DNA from: Guyparkeria hydrothermalis
Lineage (GTDB): Bacteria > Pseudomonadota > Gammaproteobacteria > Halothiobacillales > Halothiobacillaceae
Direction of reading: 5' to 3'
NCBI RefSeq assembly: GCF_023555385.1
Contig: NZ_JAJSED010000001.1
Coordinates: 124,001 to 188,000 of the forward strand
Length of the DNA: 64,000 nt
In this document: piece after piece, positions 8,086 to 16,827 of the stretch
Numbering within the stretch: position 1 is the stretch's first letter
Layout: every line of letters begins with the position of its first letter
The notes under the pieces: generated by a model
The model's input: only the letters and a program-made list of their open reading frames with translations
Database searches by the model: none
Told to the model about the DNA's origin: nothing
Translations under genes and position numbers: made by a program

Positions 8086-9471
8086 TCAGATCACCTTCGA
8101 GAAGCGCTGGCCGTTATGGGTGCCGTGGTACTCGTCGAAGGCCATGCAGACGTTGCGGATCAGCAGGCGGCCGCGCGGCTGGACCACGATCTCGTTAGGG
8201 GTGATGGTGACCAGTTCGTCGCGAGCCATGTCGGAAAGCTCGGCCAGCGCGTCGGCGAAGTGCTCGGCGAAGTCGATGCCGAAGCGCGCCTCCACGTCGG
8301 GGATCGGCAGGCGGAAATGACAGATCAGTTCGGTGATCACGTGCCGGCGCAGCACGTCTTCCTCGGTGATCGCCACCCCCTTCTCGATCGGCAGATGACC
8401 GGCCACAAGTGCTTCGTGGTAGGCGGTCAGGTCCTTGACGTTCTGGCTGAACGCGCCGCCAACCTGGCTGATCGACGAGGCGCCCATCGCCACCATGTCG
8501 CACTCGGCATGGGTGGAATAGCCCTGGAAGTTGCGCTGCAGGGTGCCTTCGCGCTGGGCGATGGCTAGCGGGTCGTCCGGCTTGGCGAAGTGGTCCATGC
8601 CGATCAGCACGTAGCCGGCCTGCTGCAGGTAGCGGATGGTCGAGCCGAGGATGTCGAGCTTTTCCGCCGGGCTGGGCAGATCGTCGCCTGCGATGCGCCG
8701 CTGCGGCTTGAAGCGCTGCGGCAGGTGGGCGTAGTTGAAGATCGACAGCCGGTCGGGGTCGAGCTCGATCACTTGGTCGAGCGTCTTCATGAACCGGTCG
8801 CGCGACTGGTGCGGCAGCCCGTAGATCAGGTCGATGCTCACGCCGTGGAAGTTCTGCTCGCGGGCGGTCTCGACCACCTCGCGGGTCTCCTCGAAGCTCT
8901 GGATCCGGTTGACGGCCTTCTGCACATCGGGATCGAAGTCCTGCACCCCGAGGCTGATGCGGTTGAAGCCAATCTCGCGCAGCACGCGGATGGTGGCGGC
9001 ATCCGCCTCGCGCGGGTCGATCTCGATCGAGTATTCGCCGGAGTCGTCGGTCTTGAGCGCGAAATGCTCGCCGGTCTTCGCCATCAGCTCGCGCATCTCG
9101 TCGTGCGAGAGGAAGGTGGGCGTGCCGCCGCCCCAGTGAAGCTGGTCGACCGGACGTCCGTCGTCGAACAACGCCGACTGCAGCGCCATCTCGCGGTAGA
9201 CGTCCTCGAGATAGGGGCGGGCCTTGGCGCGATCCTTGGTGACCACCTTGTTGCAGGCGCAGTAGTAGCAGACCGTGTCGCAAAAGGGGATGTGCACGTA
9301 CAGCGACAGCGGGCCGCCGGTGGCGTTCGAGCGTGCCGCGGCCGACCGGTAGTCGTCCTCGGTGAAGCCGTCGTGGAACTGCACGGCGGTCGGGTAGGAC
9401 GTGTATCGCGGCCCGCTGGTGTCGTAACGGCGGATCAGATCGGCGTCGAACGGAATCTCGGTCTGGCTCAT
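8086..9471 (-). CDS. hemN: Oxygen-independent coproporphyrinogen III dehydrogenase
   Basis: A radical-SAM enzyme that decarboxylates two propionate side chains of coproporphyrinogen III in heme synthesis without oxygen. The iron-sulfur motif CDTVCYYCAC (C-x3-C-x2-C with a further Cys) is intact, and LHWGGGTPTFL and GFNRISLGVQDFDP are present. The start at 9471 (MSQTEIPFDADLI) gives 461 aa, typical of HemN; the longer frame to 9612 runs into the promoter region. No clear FNR palindrome was seen upstream. It converges with nnrS. Confidence 0.95.
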   Translation of the reverse strand: MSQTEIPFDADLIRRYDTSGPRYTSYPTAVQFHDGFTEDDYRSAAARSNATGGPLSLYVHIPFCDTVCYYCACNKVVTKDRAKARPYLEDVYREMALQSALFDDGRPVDQLHWGGGTPTFLSHDEMRELMAKTGEHFALKTDDSGEYSIEIDPREADAATIRVLREIGFNRISLGVQDFDPDVQKAVNRIQSFEETREVVETAREQNFHGVSIDLIYGLPHQSRDRFMKTLDQVIELDPDRLSIFNYAHLPQRFKPQRRIAGDDLPSPAEKLDILGSTIRYLQQAGYVLIGMDHFAKPDDPLAIAQREGTLQRNFQGYSTHAECDMVAMGASSISQVGGAFSQNVKDLTAYHEALVAGHLPIEKGVAITEEDVLRRHVITELICHFRLPIPDVEARFGIDFAEHFADALAELSDMARDELVTITPNEIVVQPRGRLLIRNVCMAFDEYHGTHNGQRFSKVI

Positions 9472-9664
9472 GGGCGGCAGTCGGTCGTCGGAATGGTTGG
9501 ACGGTCGCAGGAGTCTAGCGCCTCCCGCCGATCTCGTCGTCCGAGTAGAATGCTGGGGAATTCCATGGGGCGGGCGGTCTTTTCCCGGCGTGGCTGAATG
9601 GCTATCCTCCACGCTCCCTCGAGCCGGGGCCGATTCGGGGGCAGATTAGTCAGGGGAGGCGGGC

Positions 9665-10273
9665 ATGATCGGCGAGTTGCTGCAGTGGCTGGACTATTTC
9701 GGGACGGCGGTCTTCGCCGTCACGGGCGCCCTGGTGGCCGATCGCAAGCGCATGGACCTGATGGGTTTCCTCATTCTTGCCACCGTCACCGGCATCGGCG
9801 GGGGCACGTTGCGGGATCTTTTGCTCGACCGACCGGTCTTCTGGCTGACCCAGTGGGAGTACCTGGTGATCACCGCGGTGATGGCGATCGTCTTCTTCTA
9901 CGCCAGTAGGCCGTTTCACCAGCGGGCCAACTGGCTGCCATGGGCCGATGCGATCGGGCTGGCCGCCTTCTGCGTGATCGGCGCGCAGATCGCGCTGTCG
10001 CTCGACGCCAACCCGATGATCGCGGTGATGATGGGCATCATGACGGCGACCTTCGGCGGGCTGATCCGCGACGTGCTGGCCGGTGAGCCACCATTGCTGC
10101 TGCACCGCGAGATCTACGCCTCGGCCGCGCTGGTGGGCGGGATCGTCTATGTTGTATTCGCCCATTGGCTGGCCTGGCCGATTGCCGCGGTGATCTTCGG
10201 CTTCGCCGTCACGCTGGCCGTGCGCGGTTTGGGCATCCGTTATCACTGGCACCTGCCGTCGGCCAACGGCTGA
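9665..10273 (+). CDS. TRIC/UPF0126 family membrane protein
   Basis: A 202-aa inner-membrane protein of two tandem three-helix repeats, seven membrane segments in all. The repeat signature GIGGGTLRDLLLDRPVFW occurs in the first half, and the matching TATFGGLIRDVLAGEPPLLL in the second. Bacterial members form trimeric cation channels in structural studies, and E. coli YicG has been linked to glycine uptake; which applies here cannot be decided. The ribosome-binding site AGGGGAGG lies just before the ATG. The gene is 53 bp upstream of the ABC exporter pair and on the same strand. Confidence 0.88.
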   Translation: MIGELLQWLDYFGTAVFAVTGALVADRKRMDLMGFLILATVTGIGGGTLRDLLLDRPVFWLTQWEYLVITAVMAIVFFYASRPFHQRANWLPWADAIGLAAFCVIGAQIALSLDANPMIAVMMGIMTATFGGLIRDVLAGEPPLLLHREIYASAALVGGIVYVVFAHWLAWPIAAVIFGFAVTLAVRGLGIRYHWHLPSANG

Positions 10274-10326
10274 CGGCCCATTCGTTTTACTGCGCATTCG
10301 TTTTCACGGAGTCGCGAGCCCATTCA

Positions 10327-11289
10327 ATGAGCAACGCCATGAGCAACGCCGTCGAGATCTATGAGCTCGAGAAGACCTACGAGGGGGGCACCCGTGCCCT
10401 CAAGGGCATCGAGCTGTCCATCGCCGAGGGCGACTTCTTCGCCCTGCTGGGGCCCAACGGGGCGGGAAAATCGACCACCATCGGCATCCTCTGTTCGCTG
10501 GTGAACAAGAGCCACGGCACCGTGCGGGTGTTCGACCATGATCTCGATCGCGACCGCGCGTGGGTGAAGTCGCAGATCGGTGTGGTGCCGCAGGAATTCA
10601 ACTTCAACCAGTTCGAGCCGGTCGAGGAAGTCGTCATCAACCAGGGCGGCTTCTACGGCATGACCCGCCGGGCGGCGAAGAAGCGTGCCCACGAGCTGTT
10701 GAAGCAGCTGGGTCTGTTCGACAAGCGCGAGGGCATGGCCCGCGCGCTGTCGGGCGGAATGAAACGCCGCCTGATGATTGCCCGTGCCCTGGTGCACAGC
10801 CCGCGCATGCTGATCCTCGACGAGCCGACCGCCGGCGTGGACATCGAGCTGCGCCGTGGGATGTGGGATTTCCTCACCGAGATCAACCGCCAGGGCACCA
10901 CGATCATCCTGACCACGCACTACCTCGAGGAAGCCGAGGCCCTGTGCCGCAACATCGCGATCATCAACGAGGGACGGATCGTCGAGCACAGTTCGATGCG
11001 CAACCTGCTCGCCAAGCTGTCGCAGGAGACCTTCGTGCTCTACGCCCGCGAGCCGGTCGAGTCGCTGCCGGAGATGCCGGTGGTCGGTTCCCGGCTGATC
11101 GACGAGGAGACCATCGAGGTCGACCTGAGCCGTGGCCAGGAACTGACCGGCGTGTTCGACGTGCTGCGTGGGCACGGCATCGTGATCGAACGCATGAAGA
11201 ACAAGACCAACCGCCTCGAGGAACTGTTCCTGCGCTTGGTGCAGGATGACGACGCGGCGGCCAATCGACAGACCGGGGAGCGCGCATGA
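10327..11289 (+). CDS. ABC transporter ATP-binding protein (YadG-like)
   Basis: A cytoplasmic ATPase of a DrrA/YadG-type exporter, 320 aa. Walker A GPNGAGKST, Q-loop region GVVPQEFNF, signature LSGGMKRRL, Walker B LILDEPTAGVD and switch TTHYLEEAE are all intact. The C-terminal 90 residues are the family's extension. The N-terminus begins MSNAMSNA, so either of two ATGs 15 bp apart (10327 or 10342) may be used. It overlaps the permease gene by 4 bp, which fixes it as a two-component exporter. The substrate is unknown; related pairs export drugs, polysaccharides or lipids. Confidence 0.93.
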   Translation: MSNAMSNAVEIYELEKTYEGGTRALKGIELSIAEGDFFALLGPNGAGKSTTIGILCSLVNKSHGTVRVFDHDLDRDRAWVKSQIGVVPQEFNFNQFEPVEEVVINQGGFYGMTRRAAKKRAHELLKQLGLFDKREGMARALSGGMKRRLMIARALVHSPRMLILDEPTAGVDIELRRGMWDFLTEINRQGTTIILTTHYLEEAEALCRNIAIINEGRIVEHSSMRNLLAKLSQETFVLYAREPVESLPEMPVVGSRLIDEETIEVDLSRGQELTGVFDVLRGHGIVIERMKNKTNRLEELFLRLVQDDDAAANRQTGERA

Positions 11290-12122
11290 GCATCCGTTCG
11301 GAAACCGACGCATTCGACCACCAGGGTCCGGGAGAGAAGGCCACCGGCCTGACCGCGCGCGGGGCCTGGAACGCCTTTGTCATGCTGCTGACCCGCGAGA
11401 TCCTGCGCTTCGGCCGGATCTGGGTGCAGACCGTGCTGCCGCCGATGATCATGACCGCGCTGTACTTCGTGGTCTTCGGTCACCTGATCGGTCCGCGCAT
11501 CGGCGTGATCGACGGCGTGCCCTACATCCAGTACCTGGTGCCGGGGCTGATCCTGATGTCGGTGATCACGCAGAGCTACGCCAACTCGGTCTCGTCGTTC
11601 TTCGGTGCCAAATTCGCCCGTCACGTCGAGGAGTTGCTGGTCTCGCCGATGCCCAACTGGCTGATCATCATCGGCTACGTGGCCGGCGGGGTGGCGCGCG
11701 GACTGACCGTCGGCGGGGCGGTCACCATCGTCGCCCTGCTGTTCGCCGAGTTGTCGGTCTACAGCGTGCTGAACCTGTTCGGGGTGGCGCTGATGACGTC
11801 GACCCTGTTCGCCCTGCTCGGGCTGATCAACGGTGTCTACGCGACCCATTTCGACCACATCTCGATCGTACCGACCTTCGTGCTGATGCCGCTGACGTAC
11901 CTGGGCGGGGTGTTCTACTCGATCAACATGCTGTCGGAGTTCTGGCAGCAGGCCTCGCTCTACAACCCGGTGCTCTACATCATCAACGGCTTTCGCTACG
12001 CGATGCTGGGGATCACGGACGTGCCCGTGTGGAGCACCTACGCGATCCTCGCCGTCGGCATCCTGGCAGCCTACCTGTACGCGCTGCGCCTGTTCCGCAA
12101 GGGGATAGGCCTGCGCGGCTGA
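11286..12122 (+). CDS. ABC-2 type transporter permease (YadH-like)
   Basis: A 278-aa membrane partner of the preceding ATPase. A soluble N-terminus of about 45 residues is followed by six membrane helices. ABC-2 features are the first helix VQTVLPPMIMTALYFVVFGHLI and the C-terminal signature YLGGVFYSINMLSEFW. The start overlaps the ATPase stop (ATGA), so the two subunits are made together. The downstream spacer carries a pair of palindromic repeats. Confidence 0.92.
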   Translation: MSIRSETDAFDHQGPGEKATGLTARGAWNAFVMLLTREILRFGRIWVQTVLPPMIMTALYFVVFGHLIGPRIGVIDGVPYIQYLVPGLILMSVITQSYANSVSSFFGAKFARHVEELLVSPMPNWLIIIGYVAGGVARGLTVGGAVTIVALLFAELSVYSVLNLFGVALMTSTLFALLGLINGVYATHFDHISIVPTFVLMPLTYLGGVFYSINMLSEFWQQASLYNPVLYIINGFRYAMLGITDVPVWSTYAILAVGILAAYLYALRLFRKGIGLRG

Positions 12123-12154
12123 CGTGTAGGGGCGTCAGGCTTCCCAACAAAGCC

Positions 12155-12306
12155 GTCATTCCCGCGAAAGCGGGAATCCAGGGATCGGAGCCATGTCGTG
12201 CTTGGTTAGCCGACACTCGAGAGAAGCCCGAGGTGCTTGCGGGTAGGTGCGGCCTTATTGGCTTCGTTGGGGGCTTTTGTGGATTCCCGCCTGCGCGGGA
12301 ATGACG
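12155..12306. repeat. Inverted doublet of 20-bp palindromes (copies 1 and 2)
   Basis: Copy 1 (12158-12177) reads ATTCCC-N8-GGGAAT in forward orientation (preceded by GTC, followed by CCA). Copy 2 (12283-12302) is in reverse orientation. The centres are 125 bp apart. The core fits the shape of neisserial dRS3 repeats (ATTCCC-N8-GGGAAT). The pair fills the spacer between the ABC permease gene and the convergent DUF488 gene. Confidence 0.85.
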
Positions 12307-12348
12307 GTGGGGGGGCAGGGTGAGACTGTCATCCCGTCAAAGTGGGTT

Positions 12349-12708
12349 TCAGTCGGCCCGCAGACGCTTCTCGAGCGACTCGGCCAGCACGACCGCGTGG
12401 TTGTGCTCGCGGTCCTTCGCAGCATAGAGCAGGGTGACGGGACGTTCGGTGGCGATCTCGGCCAGATGGTCGAATTCCTCGTTGCCTTCGAGTTCGCGCC
12501 GGTAGCGTTCCGCGAACGCCTCGAAGCGCTCCGGGGCGTGCCCGAACCAGCGGCGCAGGGCACCCGACGGTGCGATCTTCTTCATCCACTCGTCGTGGAC
12601 CAGATCCTGTTTCCTGACGCCCCGTGGCCAGAGCCGGTCGACGAGCACGCGGTAGCCGTCCTCGTGCTCGACCGGGTCATGGACCCGCTTGGTGCGCACC
12701 ATGCGCAT
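12349..12708 (-). CDS. DUF488 family protein (YeaO-like)
   Basis: A 119-aa cytoplasmic protein with the family hallmarks RVLVDRLWPRGV near the N-terminus, LRRWFGHAPERFEAFAERYRREL in the middle, and TLLYAAKDREHNHAVVL at the C-terminus. The function of this family is not established. It is the last gene of a minus-strand group msrA, PLDc_N-like, DUF488, with only 3 bp to the gene before it. Confidence 0.9.
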   Translation of the reverse strand: MRMVRTKRVHDPVEHEDGYRVLVDRLWPRGVRKQDLVHDEWMKKIAPSGALRRWFGHAPERFEAFAERYRRELEGNEEFDHLAEIATERPVTLLYAAKDREHNHAVVLAESLEKRLRAD

Positions 12709-12711
12709 GGG

Positions 12712-12894
12712 TCATCCCTTGGGTCCGAACAGCGCCCAGATGATCAGGCCGAGTACCGGCAACAGTACGACCAGTACGATCCAGAGCACCTTCATCCCGG
12801 TGGTGGCTGTGCTTTGGGCGATCTTGACGATCGCGTAGATGTCGAGGATGAGGATGATCAGGCCCAGCAGGCCGCCAAACGGAAGTTCGAGCAT
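12712..12894 (-). CDS. Small PLDc_N-domain membrane protein, 60 aa
   Basis: A 60-residue protein with two hydrophobic helices (about residues 5-25 and 33-56) ending in LGLIIWALFGPKG. This matches the stand-alone phospholipase-D N-terminal (PLDc_N) family found widely in bacteria as a small membrane protein. There is no catalytic domain, so it is not a phospholipase. It is spaced tightly with the DUF488 gene and 41 bp from msrA. Its function is unknown. Confidence 0.85.
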   Translation of the reverse strand: MLELPFGGLLGLIILILDIYAIVKIAQSTATTGMKVLWIVLVVLLPVLGLIIWALFGPKG

Positions 12895-12935
12895 CGTGGT
12901 CTCCTTGCGTCAGCTTGGTTTCGGTATCGGTGGTG

Positions 12936-13403
12936 TCAGCGCACGCCGGCGCGGCGTTTCTCGAGATAGCGCTGATGGTAGTCCTCGGCCGGCCAGAAAG
13001 GACCGGCGTCGGTGATCTCGGTGACGATCGGCGCGGGCAGTTGCGGCTGAATCTCGGCCTTGATCCGTTCGGCCGTTTCGCGCTGGGTTTCGTCGTGGAC
13101 GAAGATGGCCGAGCGGTACTGGGTGCCGACGTCGGGCCCCTGACGGTTCGGGGTGGTCGGGTCGTGCATGGCGAAGAACGCGCGCACCAGCTCGTCGTAC
13201 CCGATCCGGGTCGGGTCGAACTGTACCTCGACGGCCTCGGCATGACCGGTGGTGCCGGTGCAGACCTGGCGATAGTCGGGATGGTCGACGTGACCGCCGG
13301 TGTAGCCGGACGTCACGTCGATGACGCCGGGAAATTGCCGGAAGCGATCCTCCACTCCCCAGAAACAGCCGGCGGCGAAGGTGGCAATGGTGGCTTGGCT
13401 CAT
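12936..13403 (-). CDS. msrA: Peptide methionine-S-sulfoxide reductase
   Basis: Repairs the S-form of oxidised methionine in proteins using thioredoxin. The catalytic motif GCFWG is near the N-terminus, and the family segments SGYTGGHVDHPDYRQV and GTQYRSAIF are intact. I chose the ATG at 13403 (MSQATIATFAAGCFWG), giving 155 aa, the usual length of a short MsrA; the longer frame to 13757 has unrelated sequence. First gene of a short minus-strand group with two small genes. Confidence 0.95.
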   Translation of the reverse strand: MSQATIATFAAGCFWGVEDRFRQFPGVIDVTSGYTGGHVDHPDYRQVCTGTTGHAEAVEVQFDPTRIGYDELVRAFFAMHDPTTPNRQGPDVGTQYRSAIFVHDETQRETAERIKAEIQPQLPAPIVTEITDAGPFWPAEDYHQRYLEKRRAGVR

Positions 13404-13506
13404 GCTTTCCTTGTCCCCGGTCGGTTGGATGGTCGAAGCGGGCCGAGCACGTCGGGCCCGTGCATGACCATAGTTCAGATGTGCCGATGTTGGGACTCCG
13501 CAAACG

Positions 13507-14259
13507 ATGACAGATTCCGCTACTGCCCCGAGACGGCCGGATGGGTCGTTCACCTCCCTGCACGATTGCCTCGAGTGGGCCGAGTCGCGCCTCCTGGCGT
13601 CGCATGCCCATCGTCTCGACGAGACCCACCCGGAGGACATGCCGTGGTGGCCGGCGGGATACGCGCGGCAGCGGGCCGAGCGGGTGTTCGAGATCGCCGT
13701 CGGCGCTGTGCTCACCCAGAACACCAACTGGAAGAACGTCGAGCGGGCACTGGCCAACCTGGACGGCGCCGATGCCCTCGGTCCCGCAGCGGTCGACGCG
13801 CTGGCGGACGAGGCGCTCGCCGAGCTGATCCGCCCGTCGGGCTTCTATCGGGTCAAGACCCGGCGGTTGCGGGCATTTACCGAGGCGTGGCTGACGGCCG
13901 GTGGATACGAGTGTCTTGAGCGTATGGAGACGCCCGCGCTACGGGGCTGGTTGCTCGGCATCCACGGCATCGGTCGGGAGACCGCCGACGACATCTTGCT
14001 GTACGGGTTCCAGCGCCCGGTCTGGGTGATCGACAGCTATACCCGTCGGCTGTTCGCCCGGCTTGGCTTTCCGGCGTTGGCCGAGTCGCCCTACGACGAA
14101 CTGGCCGCCGACCTGCTGGAGGCCACCCCGGCCCCGGATGCCGAACGACTGGCACAGTGGCACGGCCTGGTCGTAGAGCATGCCAAGGCCCATTGCCGGG
14201 TGAGACCGGCCTGTGGCGATTGTCCGCTCAGGGAGCGCTGCGCGTTCGCGCTTGGCTGA
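13507..14259 (+). CDS. HhH-GPD DNA glycosylase, endonuclease III-like (MagIII/MIG-type)
   Basis: A base-excision-repair glycosylase of the endonuclease III superfamily, 250 aa. The helix-hairpin-helix is LLGIHGIGRETADDIL, and the catalytic Asp lies in VWVIDSYTRRLFARLG. The Lys used by bifunctional endonuclease III at this hairpin is replaced by Glu (GRET), as in monofunctional relatives such as H. pylori MagIII. The C-terminal iron-sulfur cluster ligands are C-x5-C-x2-C-x5-C (CRVRPACGDCPLRERC), one residue shorter in the first gap than in E. coli Nth. A likely target is alkylated or mismatched bases, by family inference. It is divergent from msrA. Confidence 0.87.
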   Translation: MTDSATAPRRPDGSFTSLHDCLEWAESRLLASHAHRLDETHPEDMPWWPAGYARQRAERVFEIAVGAVLTQNTNWKNVERALANLDGADALGPAAVDALADEALAELIRPSGFYRVKTRRLRAFTEAWLTAGGYECLERMETPALRGWLLGIHGIGRETADDILLYGFQRPVWVIDSYTRRLFARLGFPALAESPYDELAADLLEATPAPDAERLAQWHGLVVEHAKAHCRVRPACGDCPLRERCAFALG

Positions 14260-14304
14260 CGAAAGGGCGTTACCCGAAACAAACGGGCCACCGGCGTTCG
14301 GGGG

Positions 14305-16827
14305 CTAGAGCCACCTCATCCGCCCCAACTCGTAGGGGTGCAGCAGCGTCTCGTGAGTGGGCACCAGCCGCAGCCGGTAATCGTGCTCGCCGGACAGGTC
14401 CGCGGGGAGGGTGACCCGGTGGCGCCCCAGCGACTGCTCGGTCACCTGCCCGATCCGTTCCCCGGCGATGACTCGCTGTGCCCTGCCGGTATCCAGCACC
14501 GCCTCGCAGCGCAGCGCCTCGGGCGACAGGCCCGGGCTGATTGTCTCGATCTCGATGATCGCCGGTTCGCCACTGTCGATCACCGCACCCGGCGCTGCCG
14601 TGACATGGGCGTCGACTTTGTCCCAGTGAGTCGCCAGTTCCTGCTCGAATCGGCTGCGTTCCCGCGCCGCTCGGAAATCGTCTTTTGCCATCTGCCTCCC
14701 GGCTGCCACCGCCGGGCGATAGTGCGTCTCGTGATAGTCGCTCACCATCCGTGAGGCATTGAAGCGTGGCAGCACGGTCGCGATCACGTGCCGCTGCCAC
14801 TCGATCCATTCGCCCGGCAGGCCTTGGGCATCGCGTCGCGTGAACAGCGGGACGACCTCGGTCTCGAGAACGGTGAGCAGGTCGTCCGCCTCGGCGCGGC
14901 GTCGCGCGGCCGACTCGAGGTGCGGCGGGATCGACCAGCCATTCGCCACGTGACCGTCGCGGTCGTGGCCTTCGGCCCACCAGCCATCGGCGATCGACAG
15001 ATTGAGCACGCCGTTGAGCCCCGCCTTCTGCCCGGAGGTGCCCGAGGCCTCCAAGGGGTATTCCGGCGTGTTGAGCCAGACATCGCAGCCGGCCACCAAT
15101 CGCCGCGCAAGCCCCATGTCGTAGCCCTCGACCAGCAGGACGTGGCCGATGAAGCGCGGGTCACGGCTCAACTCGTGGATCTCGCGTAGCAGAGCCTGCC
15201 CCGGCTCATCGGACGGGTGTGCCTTGCCGGCGAAGACGAACACCAGCGGGTACGGGCTGGATTCGATCAGGCGCGCGAGCCGGTCGCGATCCTCGAACAG
15301 CAGGGTGGCGCGCTTGTAGGTGGCGAAGCGCCTTGCGAAACCCACCAGCAGGAACTGCTCCGGCGGCAGATCGAGCAGCCGGCTTCGTTGTGCGAGCCGC
15401 ACGTGACCCTCGCCCCAGCGCTCGGCCTGGCGGGCGAGGCGCTCCTTCAGTTCGGCCACCAAGTGCTGCTTGGTGGAGAGGTGCATCGACCACAGGCGTT
15501 CCGGTTCGGTGGTCTCGATCAGTGCGCCGATCCCGGTTTCGTGCAGGTGATCGCGCCAGTCAAGTCGGGTGGCGTCGAAGAGCCGCGCGAGATCCCGGTT
15601 GAGGAACGTTTCCACATGCACGCCGTTGGTCACGTGCGTCACGGGGTTTTCCTCGGCGGGCACCTCTGGCCAGAAAGCCGCCGCCATGCCAGCAGCCACG
15701 CCACCGTGAATGCGCGAGACGCCATTGCACTGACGGGAGCCGCGGATCGCGAGCGCGGTCATGTTGAAGTGCTGCCCGTCATGGGTCGGGTCATGGCCGA
15801 GTTGCAGCAGAGTAGGGCGGTCGATGCCCAGCGTTGCCAGGCGATCCTCCCAGTACCCGGCTACCAGCTCCGGGGCGAACGTGTCGTGGCCGGCTGGCAC
15901 CGGCGTGTGAGTCGTGAACACGGTCGCGGCGGCCACCGCCTGCCGGGCGGCGTCGAATGGCAGACCACTGGCGGTGAGTTCGGCGATCCGTTCGAGGGTG
16001 GAGAAGGCGGCGTGGCCTTCGTTGATGTGCCACGCGGCGGGGGCGATCCCGAGGGCGCGCAGGGCACGGACCCCGCCGACGCCCAGCAGCATCTCCTGTT
16101 CCAGCCGCCGGCGGCGATCACTGTCGTAGAGGCGGTGGGTGATCTCTCGATCCGCCGCGCTGTTGGCGGCCACATCGGCATCCAGCAGGTAGACGGTTAC
16201 GCGTCCCACATGCACCGCCCAGACCTGCAGCCATACCTGCCGCCCCGGTAGGTCGACCGCGACGGTCAACGGCTGACCATCCCCGTCGACCCGATGAATC
16301 GGGAGGCGCGAGAAGTCGAGATCCTCGAAGCGGGGCACCTGATGACCGGTGGCGTCGATGCACTGTTGGAAGTAGCCCTGACGGTAGAGCAGCCCGATGC
16401 CTACCAGCGGCAGATTGAGGTCGGATGCCGCCTTGCAGTGATCGCCGGCGAGGATGCCCAGGCCGCCCGAGTAGATTGGCAGCGACTCGTGGAAGCCGAA
16501 CTCCGCGCACAGGTAGGCGATTGCCCCGTCTTCGGTCTTGGTGTCGGGCACCTGTCCGAGGTAAGCCTCGAAGTCGCGCATGACCGCGTCGAGCTTGGCG
16601 AGAAACGCCGCATCCTCCGTCTTTGCGTCCAACTGCGCCTGCGGCACGGTCTGCAGGAATCGGACCGGATTTTCCTCGCAGGCGAGCCAAACCTCGCTGT
16701 CGATTGAGTCGAACAGGTCCCGCACCGGTCGCGACCAGCTGTAGTAGAGATTGCCCGCCAGGGCGGACAGCACCTCGAGACGGGCGGGCAGTCTGGGGCG
16801 GATTTCAAGATGACGGGATGTCGGCAT
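14305..16827 (-). CDS. glgP: Alpha-glucan (glycogen/maltodextrin) phosphorylase, GT35
   Basis: Releases glucose-1-phosphate from storage glucan. The protein is 840 aa from the ATG at 16827 and starts with the DUF3417-like N-terminal domain (LEVLSALAGNLYYSW). It therefore belongs to the shorter archaeal/actinobacterial-type branch. Seen motifs are YSGGLGILAGDHCKAASDLN, HINEGHAAF, VTHVTNGVH, and the PLP-lysine region EASGTSGQKAGLNG followed by LSIADGWWAEG. A longer in-frame start at 16872 exists but lacks family sequence. It stands alone between the glycosylase gene and a long repeat-filled spacer. Confidence 0.93.
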   Translation of the reverse strand: MPTSRHLEIRPRLPARLEVLSALAGNLYYSWSRPVRDLFDSIDSEVWLACEENPVRFLQTVPQAQLDAKTEDAAFLAKLDAVMRDFEAYLGQVPDTKTEDGAIAYLCAEFGFHESLPIYSGGLGILAGDHCKAASDLNLPLVGIGLLYRQGYFQQCIDATGHQVPRFEDLDFSRLPIHRVDGDGQPLTVAVDLPGRQVWLQVWAVHVGRVTVYLLDADVAANSAADREITHRLYDSDRRRRLEQEMLLGVGGVRALRALGIAPAAWHINEGHAAFSTLERIAELTASGLPFDAARQAVAAATVFTTHTPVPAGHDTFAPELVAGYWEDRLATLGIDRPTLLQLGHDPTHDGQHFNMTALAIRGSRQCNGVSRIHGGVAAGMAAAFWPEVPAEENPVTHVTNGVHVETFLNRDLARLFDATRLDWRDHLHETGIGALIETTEPERLWSMHLSTKQHLVAELKERLARQAERWGEGHVRLAQRSRLLDLPPEQFLLVGFARRFATYKRATLLFEDRDRLARLIESSPYPLVFVFAGKAHPSDEPGQALLREIHELSRDPRFIGHVLLVEGYDMGLARRLVAGCDVWLNTPEYPLEASGTSGQKAGLNGVLNLSIADGWWAEGHDRDGHVANGWSIPPHLESAARRRAEADDLLTVLETEVVPLFTRRDAQGLPGEWIEWQRHVIATVLPRFNASRMVSDYHETHYRPAVAAGRQMAKDDFRAARERSRFEQELATHWDKVDAHVTAAPGAVIDSGEPAIIEIETISPGLSPEALRCEAVLDTGRAQRVIAGERIGQVTEQSLGRHRVTLPADLSGEHDYRLRLVPTHETLLHPYELGRMRWL

